Part shown: positions 57,222 through 64,000 of the stretch, one piece after another
Layout: each line of letters opens with the position of its first letter
Position numbering within the stretch: position 1 is the first letter of the stretch
Source: Methylococcus capsulatus
GTDB taxonomy: Bacteria > Pseudomonadota > Gammaproteobacteria > Methylococcales > Methylococcaceae
Assembly (NCBI RefSeq): GCF_036864975.1
Contig: NZ_CP104311.1
Location: 1,404,001-1,468,000 of the forward strand
Direction: 5' to 3'
DNA: 64,000 nt
The notes under the pieces: model-generated
Seen by the model: the letters and a program-made list of their open reading frames with translations, nothing else
What the model was told of the DNA's origin: nothing
Databases searched by the model: none
Position numbers and translations under genes: made by a program

Positions 57222-58547
57222 ATGCTACCGACTCACAGTCATGCGGACCGCCGGGAGCTGAACGACGAAGTTCACGCGCGGGCTTACGAAAATCTGTTCG
57301 CTCCGGAACAGGTGTCGCAGCTGATCATGCTGGTGACGCCCGAAGACCGGGCCAACGAGCATGCGCATATCGCAAGACTCTGCCGCGCCTGGAGGATTGC
57401 CGCGCCGGAGTCGGGGGGACGGATCTATTTCGACAACGGCGAGGTGCGGGTCCAGATCGAACGTCACCAGGAATTCACCCGCTATTGGTTCGGCCGGCGC
57501 GTCGTCTGTGGTGAGGGTGGCCGGACGGAAGGCATCGGTGCGTTCGAGAACGCTCTGTGCAACGCCTTGCCGCACGACTGGCTCAACCAATTGCCGGGCA
57601 CTTTGCTGGTCGCGGCGCATGTCGAACTGATACCCAAGGAAGAGGAAAGCCGTTTCCGGACCGAAGAGGACTTGAGCCGCGTTTTCGAGGGAAACCGGGT
57701 GATCGCGGCCAAAATCGCCGGGGGCGCCGGCCGTGCCTATACCGATTTCCGCATCCATGCGGACGGCTACAGTCGCTTCCTGGTCGTCGACGAGTCGCTT
57801 TCGCCGGGGCAGGCGGGCCGGACCGTGCAGCGCCTGCTGGAGATCGAGACCTATCGGATGCTCGCGCTCATGGCGTTTCCGGAAGCGCGCAAGCTGATTC
57901 CGCAACTGCGCACCGCCGACCGTGACCTCCTGCATCTCACCGCGGGGCTGGCGCGGGGCGGCGGCGAGACCGACGAAGCAATCCAGGCCGAATTGACCGA
58001 ACTGGCCGCGAAAGTCGAGAACCTGCTATCGGCGAGCTATTCGAGATTCGACGCCTCCCGTGCCTATCACGCGATCGTCAATACCCGGCTCGAGCAACTG
58101 CGCGAAGAACGCATCCCCGGCTTCCCGACCTTCACCGAATACCTGACGCGGCGTCTATCGCCCGCCATGCAGACCTGCAACGCGGTCGCTCACGGCCTGG
58201 AGCAGCTTTCCCGCCGCATCGCCAATGCCAACCAGTTGCTGACCACCCGCATCGACGTCAAGCTGGCCCAGCAGAACCAATCCCTGCTGCAGTCCATGAA
58301 CCGCCGCGCCAAGCTGCAACTGCGCCTGCAGCAGACCGTCGAAGGGCTGTCGGCGGTCGCTATCACCTACTACGGCGTGTCGCTGGCCAACGAACTGTTC
58401 AAGGGCTTGAAAGCCGCCGGCCTCTATTTCGTGAACGTGGAATTCATGACCGGCCTCAGTGTGCCCTGGGTCGGCTACATGGTCTACCGCGGCCTGTGCC
58501 GCTTCAGGGAGACGATCGAGCAGGACGACTTACCGGAGCAGAAATGA
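57222..58547 (+). CDS. DUF3422 family protein
   Basis: This 441-residue protein matches the DUF3422 family in size and sequence: HSHADRRELNDEVHARAYEN at the start, a central AGRAYTDFRIHADGYSRFLV and helical C-terminal half with ANQLLTTRIDVKLAQQNQSL (coiled-coil-like). A pair of hydrophobic segments near the C-terminus (VAITYYGVSLANELF and VPWVGYMVYRGL) suggests membrane attachment. Function is unknown. It is probably co-transcribed with the radical SAM gene. Confidence 0.8.
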   Translation: MLPTHSHADRRELNDEVHARAYENLFAPEQVSQLIMLVTPEDRANEHAHIARLCRAWRIAAPESGGRIYFDNGEVRVQIERHQEFTRYWFGRRVVCGEGGRTEGIGAFENALCNALPHDWLNQLPGTLLVAAHVELIPKEEESRFRTEEDLSRVFEGNRVIAAKIAGGAGRAYTDFRIHADGYSRFLVVDESLSPGQAGRTVQRLLEIETYRMLALMAFPEARKLIPQLRTADRDLLHLTAGLARGGGETDEAIQAELTELAAKVENLLSASYSRFDASRAYHAIVNTRLEQLREERIPGFPTFTEYLTRRLSPAMQTCNAVAHGLEQLSRRIANANQLLTTRIDVKLAQQNQSLLQSMNRRAKLQLRLQQTVEGLSAVAITYYGVSLANELFKGLKAAGLYFVNVEFMTGLSVPWVGYMVYRGLCRFRETIEQDDLPEQK

Positions 58548-58607
58548 GTGCTTGCGGGTGGGGTTTCACGGCCCCAGGACTTGATAAGGAAAGGAGGAAA
58601 CGTTTTC

Positions 58608-58940
58608 GTGAATTCCAGAGATATTATGCGCTGGGTAGTCGGTGCGGCGATCGGCGTTCTGGTTTCCGGTTGCGTTGGCATGGAGCAGTACGAAATACGG
58701 TCCGACCGTTATGTCCGTTGTTACTGCGACGGCGGCCGGAAGTTCCGGGTGTGGTTTCAGCAGGACCGCGCCACGGCGGTCGTGGACCTGGGCGATAGAT
58801 CGGTTTCGCTACCCAAGGTTACCGCGTCTGAAAGCGGAGACTATTACTCCGACGGTGTCACCGGCCTGTCGGTCAAGGACGATATCTCCGTGGTGGAGGA
58901 AAACGGGACCGTGACTTACAGTGCTTGCCTTTCCGGGTAA
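58608..58940 (+). CDS. MliC-like lipoprotein (c-type lysozyme inhibitor family)
   Basis: This 110-residue protein starts at GTG 58608, preceded by AAGGAGGA at about 10 bp. It has a lipoprotein signal with lipobox LVSGC (Cys near residue 22). The mature domain fits the MliC/PliC pattern: YVRCYCDGGRKFRVWFQQD, ATAVVDLGDRSVSL, ESGDYYSDGVTGLSVK and the end TYSACLSG. Such proteins inhibit host or environmental lysozyme at the outer membrane. The Cys pattern is consistent with one disulfide. Assignment rests on pattern only. Confidence 0.75.
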   Translation: MNSRDIMRWVVGAAIGVLVSGCVGMEQYEIRSDRYVRCYCDGGRKFRVWFQQDRATAVVDLGDRSVSLPKVTASESGDYYSDGVTGLSVKDDISVVEENGTVTYSACLSG

Positions 58941-58975
58941 GCGCAGCGCTCCAACGGCATGTTCCGCCGTCGGGA

Positions 58976-59713
58976 TCAAAGTTTCAGGCGCTTGAAGACT
59001 CCCTCCGGGATGTGTTTGATCGCCAGCATGACGAACGCCCAGAACCCCGGCAGGTAAACCGAATCGCTGCCCTTGTCGATGGCCCTTTCGATGCCTGCTG
59101 CGATCTGGTCTGGCTGCGCCCACAGCATGCCCTTGTCGAAGGCCGCGGTCATCGGCGTGTCGACGAAACCGGGTTTGATGGTGAGGACGTGTACGCCGCT
59201 GCGGAACAGCCGGTTGCGCAGCCCCTGGCAGAACACCGTGACCATGGCCTTGGCCGCGCCGTACACGTAATTGCTCTGCCTGCCGCGGTCGCCCGCGGGC
59301 GAACTGATGACGGCCAGTGTTCCGCTCCCCTGGTTCTCCATCCGGTTGGCGAGATGGGTCAGCAGGGAAACCGTGCCGATGGCATTGACGTTGAGTTCCC
59401 GCAGCGCCGCCTCGAAACTTTGCTCGCAAGCCCGCTGGTCGGGCAGGGTGCCGTGGGCGATCAGGGCCACGTCGATGCCGCCGAGGGTCTCGTATGCCTG
59501 GTCGAGCAAGGCGGGATGGGTGGCGAAGTCTTCCGCCTGAAAGCATGCCCAGCCCACCGGCCCGGCGCCCCGGATGCGCAGGTCCTGGGCCAGCGCATCC
59601 AGCCTGTCCGGATCGCGGCCCAGCAGGTAGAGCCGGTCGCCGCGCCGGGCGAAGCGCCGTGCGGTGGCTTGGGCGATGGCGGAAGTGGCGCCGACGATCA
59701 ATATTTTTTGCAT
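58976..59713 (-). CDS. dprE2: SDR oxidoreductase, DprE2-like (decaprenylphosphoryl 2-keto-ribose reductase)
   Basis: This 245-residue short-chain dehydrogenase has the NAD(P) site IVGATSAIAQATARRF near residue 6-21, the catalytic YxxxK in YVYGAAKAMV near 152-161, and PGFVDTPM near 185. In mycobacteria DprE2 reduces the 2-keto intermediate to polyprenylphosphoryl-arabinose. Identification comes from the SDR type together with the DprE1 gene 2 bp upstream. Start ATG 59713 (MQKILIVGATSA). Confidence 0.85.
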   Translation of the reverse strand: MQKILIVGATSAIAQATARRFARRGDRLYLLGRDPDRLDALAQDLRIRGAGPVGWACFQAEDFATHPALLDQAYETLGGIDVALIAHGTLPDQRACEQSFEAALRELNVNAIGTVSLLTHLANRMENQGSGTLAVISSPAGDRGRQSNYVYGAAKAMVTVFCQGLRNRLFRSGVHVLTIKPGFVDTPMTAAFDKGMLWAQPDQIAAGIERAIDKGSDSVYLPGFWAFVMLAIKHIPEGVFKRLKL

Positions 59714-59715
59714 GC

Positions 59716-61017
59716 TCAAAGTCCCAAACGTTCCGATTGCAACGAGCGGAACACTGCGTCCGCTCCGTATTTCCGGCGCACGTCCTGGAATTCCTCCCAA
59801 CCCGGATAACCGGCGCGGAAGGTGGCTCCGCTCATGCGCGCGTCCTTGGTCAGGTACAAGCGCCCGCCGTGCTCCAGAACGACGCGGTCCAGTTCCTCGA
59901 GAAACGGCAACAGGCCCGGCTCCAACTTGAAATCCAGGGCCAGGGTGTAGCCTTCCATGGGAAAGGACAGAGGATTGTCGTTGGCCGGGCCGAAGGCCTT
60001 CAGCACCGCCAGGAACGAGCCTCTCCTGGAAGCCGCGATCCGCCGCAGGACCGCCGTGATGCCAGCCGCCCCCGACGCCTTCGGGATCACGAACTGGTAC
60101 TGGGTGAAACCCGACTTGCCGTAAATCCGGTTCCAGTGGCCTATGCCGTCCAGCGGATAGAAGAACGGCTCGAAATGCACGATGCGCTCGCGCCGCGCCG
60201 TTCTCACCCGGTGGTAATACAGCGCATTGAACGCGGCCACGCTGTAGCGGTTCAAAACAAAGCCCGGTACATCGACGGGAACCGAAAGCGGCTTTTTTAC
60301 GGTCCCCTGCAGGCGGCCGTCGTCGATGAAATCGCCGGTCATGAGGAGCGAGCGGCCCAGCCTCGGACCGGTGGCGAGGCAGTCGATCCAAGCGACCGAG
60401 TAGGGGGCGCCGGCATGCTCGGAAAACAGGGATAAGGCGTGATCGAGATTTTCGGCCTTGAAGGTGGTTTCCCGCAGATAGGCGCTCTCGATGGACTTGA
60501 GCCGGAGCGAGGCTTCCAGGATGAAACCGGTCAGACCCATGCCGCCGCAGGTGGCCCGGAACAGATCCGCATGCTGCGTCCTCGAGCACTCGACCACCCG
60601 GCCGTCGGCCAGCATGAGCGAAAAGCGCTCCACATGCCGGCTGAAACAGCCTTCGAGGTGATGGCTCTTGCCATGCACGTCACTGGCGATGGCCCCGCCG
60701 ACGGTGATCAGCCGGGTACCGGGCGTTGCGTGCGGAAACCAGCCGCGCGGCACGAACACCTCGAGGATGTCCGCCAGCAGCACGCCGGCTTCGCACCGCA
60801 GCACCCCGGCTTCCGCATCGAATGCCAGGAACCGGTCCAGCCGGCGGCTGCTCAACACCTGCGGCGCCAGGGCGCTGTCCCCGTAGCTGCGCCCGTTGCC
60901 ACGCGGGATGCCGCGGAATCGAGCGCGCGGAAACCGCGACCGAAGGTCCGGGATCGAGTAAGGCGCGAACACTTCGGCCTCGACGACGGGTTTCCGTCCC
61001 CATCCCGTCAGCCGCAT
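59716..61017 (-). CDS. dprE1: FAD-binding oxidase, DprE1-like (decaprenylphosphoryl-ribose 2-oxidase)
   Basis: DprE1 oxidises polyprenylphosphoryl-ribose at C2. The 433-residue protein has an N-terminal FAD-binding PP-loop region (PRGNGRSYGDSALAP near 40, TVGGAIASDVHGKSHH near 106-121, the latter with the conserved flavin-contact His), and a C-terminal D-arabinono-lactone-oxidase-like substrate domain with YGKSGFTQYQFVIP near 300. The mycobacterial Cys that benzothiazinones attack was not examined by alignment. The start overlaps the gtrA gene end by 10 bp. Confidence 0.88.
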   Translation of the reverse strand: MRLTGWGRKPVVEAEVFAPYSIPDLRSRFPRARFRGIPRGNGRSYGDSALAPQVLSSRRLDRFLAFDAEAGVLRCEAGVLLADILEVFVPRGWFPHATPGTRLITVGGAIASDVHGKSHHLEGCFSRHVERFSLMLADGRVVECSRTQHADLFRATCGGMGLTGFILEASLRLKSIESAYLRETTFKAENLDHALSLFSEHAGAPYSVAWIDCLATGPRLGRSLLMTGDFIDDGRLQGTVKKPLSVPVDVPGFVLNRYSVAAFNALYYHRVRTARRERIVHFEPFFYPLDGIGHWNRIYGKSGFTQYQFVIPKASGAAGITAVLRRIAASRRGSFLAVLKAFGPANDNPLSFPMEGYTLALDFKLEPGLLPFLEELDRVVLEHGGRLYLTKDARMSGATFRAGYPGWEEFQDVRRKYGADAVFRSLQSERLGL

Positions 61018-61466
61018 TTAGCCCCCTGCCGGAACACGAAACGTTTGTCCATGTGGTATTTCATCCAATAGCCCAGGGCGAGGCCGATGACCCCGCCTGC
61101 GTAGCGCAGCGTCCTGGTTTGGAACAGGTAATCGAACCCAAACTCGAATCCCCAGAAAACCCCGGTCGTCACCAGCCCCATCAGCGTATACAAGGCAAAG
61201 GTGCGGCTGTCGTGCCCCAGTCCCTTCACCTTGAAACGGAAGATGTATTTCTTGTCGAGCACGTATTTGACCACCAATCCGACCGCCGTACCCACCCATA
61301 CGGAGGCCGTCACACTATGAATACCCAGACCCGCAAAGCAGTGAAGCTGGCCCGGATCGCAGAAGAGCCGATAGAGCCGTTCGGCGGCATCCTGGCTGCC
61401 GATATTGGCCGCGGTGGCGATGAGCGCGAAAAGTGAATACCATAGCGCCGTCTTCATACCCTTCAT
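61008..61466 (-). CDS. GtrA family membrane protein
   Basis: This 152-residue protein has four hydrophobic segments (about residues 7-28, 50-70, 82-103, 110-130), the GtrA fold. GtrA proteins are thought to flip or help flip polyprenyl-phosphate sugars. FVGT-like and KYVLDKKYIFRF (near residue 70) and HMDKRFVFR (near 143) are typical repeated motifs. It heads the minus-strand gtrA-dprE1-dprE2 operon and would fit a flippase of the arabinose carrier. Confidence 0.88.
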   Translation of the reverse strand: MKGMKTALWYSLFALIATAANIGSQDAAERLYRLFCDPGQLHCFAGLGIHSVTASVWVGTAVGLVVKYVLDKKYIFRFKVKGLGHDSRTFALYTLMGLVTTGVFWGFEFGFDYLFQTRTLRYAGGVIGLALGYWMKYHMDKRFVFRQGAKCG

Positions 61467-61535
61467 CCAATTTCCTATTCCTGTATATGCCAGTTACTCG
61501 AAGCGCAGTATGCAACCGAAACCATAAAGCTTTTG

Positions 61536-61577
61536 ACCCCCTCTCCCTCTGGGAGAGGGTTGGGGTGAGGGAGGGTT
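61536..61577. repeat. REP-like dispersed palindromic element
   Basis: CCCTCTCCCTCTGGGAGAGGG forms a near-perfect hairpin and is followed by the tail TTGGGGTGAGGGAGGG. This pattern is a common short interspersed repeat of proteobacteria, often translated by mistake as PSPQPSPRGRGG. It lies in the divergent gap between gtrA and the UbiA gene. Copy number in this genome is unknown from the window. Confidence 0.75.
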
Positions 61578-61605
61578 CTTCAGGTGTCCGTCAAGGGGAA
61601 GGGCT

Positions 61606-62499
61606 GTGACGACCTCCAATTCTGCCACGGTGTGCAACACGGGTAAATCCAGTCTCGTCGGGCTGCTCATGCTGCTGCGGTCCCGCCAGTGGGTCAAGAA
61701 CGCCTTCGTTCTGGCCCCCCTGATATTTTCCGGCGAGTTTCTAAACCCGTCCGCCATCGGTCAGTCGCTGCTCGCTGCATTGCTGTTCAGCCTCGCCGCT
61801 TCGGCCACCTATATCGTCAATGACCTCCACGACATCGAGCGTGACCGCCGGCATCCCACCAAATCCAGGACCCGCCCCCTGGCCGCGGGCATCGTTTCGC
61901 CGCCTCAGGCGGGGCTGCTGCTCGCCGGTCTCTACAGTACGCTGATCTGGGCGTATTTCGTGGCGCCAGGCGTGGTGCAGGTCATCGCGGCGTATCTCGC
62001 GCTGAATCTTCTTTACACGCTCGTGCTCAAGCATCAGCCGGTGATCGACATTTTCACGATTGCCATCGGCTTTGTGCTGCGCGTCTATGCCGGCGCCCAG
62101 GCCCTCGCCGTTCCGGTTTCCCCCTGGATGTTCGTCACGACCCTGTGTCTGGCCCTCTATCTCGCTGCCGTCAAACGGAGGCAGGAGCTCGCCTTCAGCG
62201 GCACGGAAGGGCGCAGAGTGCTTGAGCGCTATAGCGTGGCGCTGGTGGACCGTTACGCCGAAATGGCGGCGACCGGCGCACTCGTGTTCTACAGTTTGTT
62301 CGTGATATCGGCCAAGCCCGGGATGGTGGTCACCATACCTTTCGTGCTGTTCGGGTTGTTCCGCTACTGGTATGTGATCGAAGTGCTGGACGGAGGAGAG
62401 TCCCCCACGGACGCCCTGCTCAGCGACTGGCAGCTCGCTCTGACGGTGGTGCTCTGGATCGGCGCTTGTATCTGGGCGCTTTGGCCGACAATTGTATGA
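61606..62499 (+). CDS. UbiA family prenyltransferase, decaprenyl-phosphate phosphoribosyltransferase-like
   Basis: This 297-residue membrane enzyme has the UbiA Asp-rich motif NDLHDIERDRRHPTKSRTRP near residue 72-91 (NDxxD), preceded by LRSRQWVKNAFVLAPLIFSG, a segment characteristic of the Rv3806c-type phosphoribosyltransferases. These condense PRPP with polyprenyl phosphate. About eight membrane helices follow. Start GTG 61606 was kept; a clear SD is not seen. It is followed 4 bp later by the DUF212 gene and is divergent from gtrA-dprE1-dprE2. Confidence 0.87.
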   Translation: MTTSNSATVCNTGKSSLVGLLMLLRSRQWVKNAFVLAPLIFSGEFLNPSAIGQSLLAALLFSLAASATYIVNDLHDIERDRRHPTKSRTRPLAAGIVSPPQAGLLLAGLYSTLIWAYFVAPGVVQVIAAYLALNLLYTLVLKHQPVIDIFTIAIGFVLRVYAGAQALAVPVSPWMFVTTLCLALYLAAVKRRQELAFSGTEGRRVLERYSVALVDRYAEMAATGALVFYSLFVISAKPGMVVTIPFVLFGLFRYWYVIEVLDGGESPTDALLSDWQLALTVVLWIGACIWALWPTIV

Positions 62500-62503
62500 T
62501 TCT

Positions 62504-62914
62504 ATGGACGTCGCCTACGCTATCACCCCTTTTCTGGCTTGGCTCACCGCCGGAACCTTGAAATTCATCATCAACAGTTGCCGCGCCCGCCGTCTGGCAT
62601 TCAGTCAGATCGGTTACGGCGGCCTGCCCAGCAATCACAGCGCCATAGTCAGCAGCACGGCCGCGCTCATAGCTTTTCGAGAAGGTATGAGCCATCCAGC
62701 CTTTGGGGCCGCAGTCACTATCGCTTTCGTCGTAATCATGGATGCCAACAATTTGCGTCGCCAAGTCGGCAAACATGCAACGGTAATTAACCGTCTCGTG
62801 GGATTTGATAAAGACACCGACTTGCTGCGAGAGCGGATGGGACATACGACATTTGAGATCATTACAGGGATTTTGGTTGGAATAATGGTCGCCTGGGCAA
62901 GCTTCTATCTGTAA
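62504..62914 (+). CDS. Divergent PAP2 family (DUF212) membrane protein, possible phosphatase
   Basis: This 136-residue protein matches the DUF212/divergent PAP2 family: YGGLPSNHSAIVSSTAALI near residue 42-60 carries the PAP2-like SxxH core, and INRLVGFDKDTDLLRERMGHT near 92-112 the C-terminal Arg/His part. Four membrane segments are seen. In mycobacteria the phosphate removal step after UbiA is done by a PAP2-type enzyme encoded next to it (Rv3807c). This one lies 4 bp after the UbiA gene, so it could do the same job. Confidence 0.8.
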   Translation: MDVAYAITPFLAWLTAGTLKFIINSCRARRLAFSQIGYGGLPSNHSAIVSSTAALIAFREGMSHPAFGAAVTIAFVVIMDANNLRRQVGKHATVINRLVGFDKDTDLLRERMGHTTFEIITGILVGIMVAWASFYL

Positions 62915-63038
62915 ATTGCATCAAGAACTCAATGGAGTTGTTTCGTAACCGTTCACACCCCCACTTTTTTGCTGGGATCGCGGCTATCTTGGCCGCTTTA
63001 TCAGCAAGTGGGACGCCCGCATTCCCAGGGGAATAAAC

Positions 63039-63176
63039 GATTACCCAGGGGACTCGGAGCCGCAGTGGGCGGCGATTAGCTCCATTGCCAGCAAGATCGG
63101 CTGCACTGAAGAGACATTGCGGAGGTGGGTGCGCCAAGCTGAACGGGATCGGGGCGAACGGGAGGATCTCTCCACA
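63039..63176 (+). mobile_element. Fragment of IS3-family OrfA transposase
   Basis: An in-frame stretch reads DSEPQWAAISSIASKIGC and TEETLRRWVRQAERDRGERE, the central part of an IS3-family OrfA. The helix-turn-helix and leucine-zipper ends and OrfB are absent. Inverted repeats were not found. The rest of the gap 62915-63348 contains no other gene that I can support. Confidence 0.7.
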
Positions 63177-63348
63177 ATTCGTTCGGTATTGCGCTTTAGT
63201 TTAGAGCCCGCCGAGCCTTTATGATCAGTTGCCTTTAATTTGGAAACAGCTCTATTTTTTTAGGGGGGGATACTACTTTCCCGATCCCCTTTTCGGCAGC
63301 GTCTGGAAATATCATCCATATAAATATATCAGTACGGAATATGATATT

Positions 63349-64000
63349 ATGACTAGTCTTGAATATATCAGTCAATGTTACAGGAATTATCGTTCATCAA
63401 GAATCGATGACAACATATCTCCCAACGATGCTATGTTTAATGAATGGTACTTTAGTGTGGGGGAGAGTGCAATAGATAATATTGCACTTGCTGCGCTGGC
63501 GTCTCGGCTTTCATGTGTAGAACGGGTTCTCGACTTACCTTGCGGCCACGGTCGAGTCTTGAGGCACATCACAAAATTTTTCCCTGAAGCCACGATATAT
63601 GCTTGTGACCTTGATGTGGATGGTGTTAGGTTTTGCGAAAAAACTTTTGGAGCAATGCCTATTCCATCATTGCCGAAACTTGAAAACGTGGTTTTCCCTT
63701 GTACATTTGATGTGATATGGGTTGGATCGTTATTTACCCATATGCGACGAGAGACTATTAAGCGCTCGCTACTTTATTTAAGTCGATATTTGTCGCCGTG
63801 TGGAATTATCGTAGCGACGATCCATGGTCGCTGGGTAGAGCATGCTTATGAAATATGTCGCTATATAGGAGAGGACAGGTGGAAAAAAATAATGGATGAA
63901 TATCGGTCAGGCGGATATGGATACTGTGACTACATAAAAGAAGAGTCGCATGCTTATATTGAGCACAGCTATGGGGTATCAATTATAAGGCATGCACATC
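63349..64000 (+). CDS. SAM-dependent methyltransferase, AT-richer, cut by the right edge
   Basis: The frame opens at ATG 63349 and has no stop to the window end (217 codons). Methyltransferase motif I is VLDLPCGHGRVLRHI near residue 66, motif post-I YACDLDVDG near 85, and FDVIWVGSLFTHM near 120. Base composition is clearly lower in GC than the rest of the window, with many AT-ending codons. It lies after an IS3 fragment, which fits an acquired surface-glycan or similar region continuing to the right. Substrate unknown. Confidence 0.8.
   Translation, partial: MTSLEYISQCYRNYRSSRIDDNISPNDAMFNEWYFSVGESAIDNIALAALASRLSCVERVLDLPCGHGRVLRHITKFFPEATIYACDLDVDGVRFCEKTFGAMPIPSLPKLENVVFPCTFDVIWVGSLFTHMRRETIKRSLLYLSRYLSPCGIIVATIHGRWVEHAYEICRYIGEDRWKKIMDEYRSGGYGYCDYIKEESHAYIEHSYGVSIIRHAH

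Noticed and set aside
62862-63137. Minus-strand ORF over the IS3 fragment
   Set aside because: The plus-strand frame has clear OrfA similarity; the minus-strand translation does not resemble anything.

Overview
The window is GC-rich, densely coded gammaproteobacterial chromosome. It very probably comes from Methylococcus capsulatus or a close relative. The strongest evidence is an adjacent gene pair recognised as the copper-repressible surface cytochrome c peroxidase and the secreted copper protein MopE (39480-43459). The MopE Cu(I)-site residues (Trp, His, His) are visible at the expected spacing. The housekeeping genes are also those of a gammaproteobacterium. No rRNA, tRNA or CRISPR array was seen.

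Layout. 1-5.3 kb: comEC (cut by the left edge), a DUF2062 membrane protein, the lipoprotein-releasing ABC transporter (lolD plus permease) and fur. 5.3-9.7 kb: bamE, rnfH, an NSS-type sodium symporter, smpB, a D,D-carboxypeptidase and a small cytochrome c. 10-11 kb: DUF4404 and a wrecked IS607-type element (resolvase tail joined to a frameshifted TnpB). 11-21 kb: rhomboid protease, VanX-type dipeptidase, CnoX, rhodanese, cysE-trmJ, suhB, an MscS-type channel and cstA. 21.5-24.8 kb: glycogen synthase with a long Pro/Ala-rich N-terminus and a GH13 enzyme. 24.8-28 kb: a candidate small RNA with C-rich loops, then engB, cytochrome c4, dsbA and an EEP-family protein, an order also known in pseudomonads. 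28-38.6 kb: Lon-like protease, gap-pyk, an HNH nuclease, priA, nspC and a methyltransferase. 38.6-43.8 kb: a broken MIP channel gene, the peroxidase and mopE. 43.8-50.3 kb: lpxD and rpe-gph-trpE-trpG-trpD-trpC. 50.4-56.3 kb: an outer-membrane protein gene with a decayed partial copy beside it, polA, a GIY-YIG protein and remains of toxin-antitoxin modules (phd, ccdA, ccdB). 56.3-59 kb: a radical SAM protein, DUF3422 and an MliC-like lipoprotein. 59-63 kb: gtrA-dprE1-dprE2 divergent from a UbiA prenyltransferase and a DUF212 (divergent PAP2) gene. Together these would form a complete polyprenyl-phosphate-arabinose route. 63 kb to the end: an IS3 orfA fragment and an AT-richer methyltransferase running off the right edge, which suggests entry into an acquired region.

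The most interesting items are (a) the putative small RNA at about 24845-24965, with three successive hairpins that each expose a C-rich loop; (b) the DprE1/DprE2/UbiA/PAP2/GtrA set, a mycobacterial-style pathway in a Gram-negative methanotroph; and (c) two intergenic inverted DnaA-box pairs of the same geometry, one in front of priA. All calls were made by reading the sequence and translations. No database search was run.
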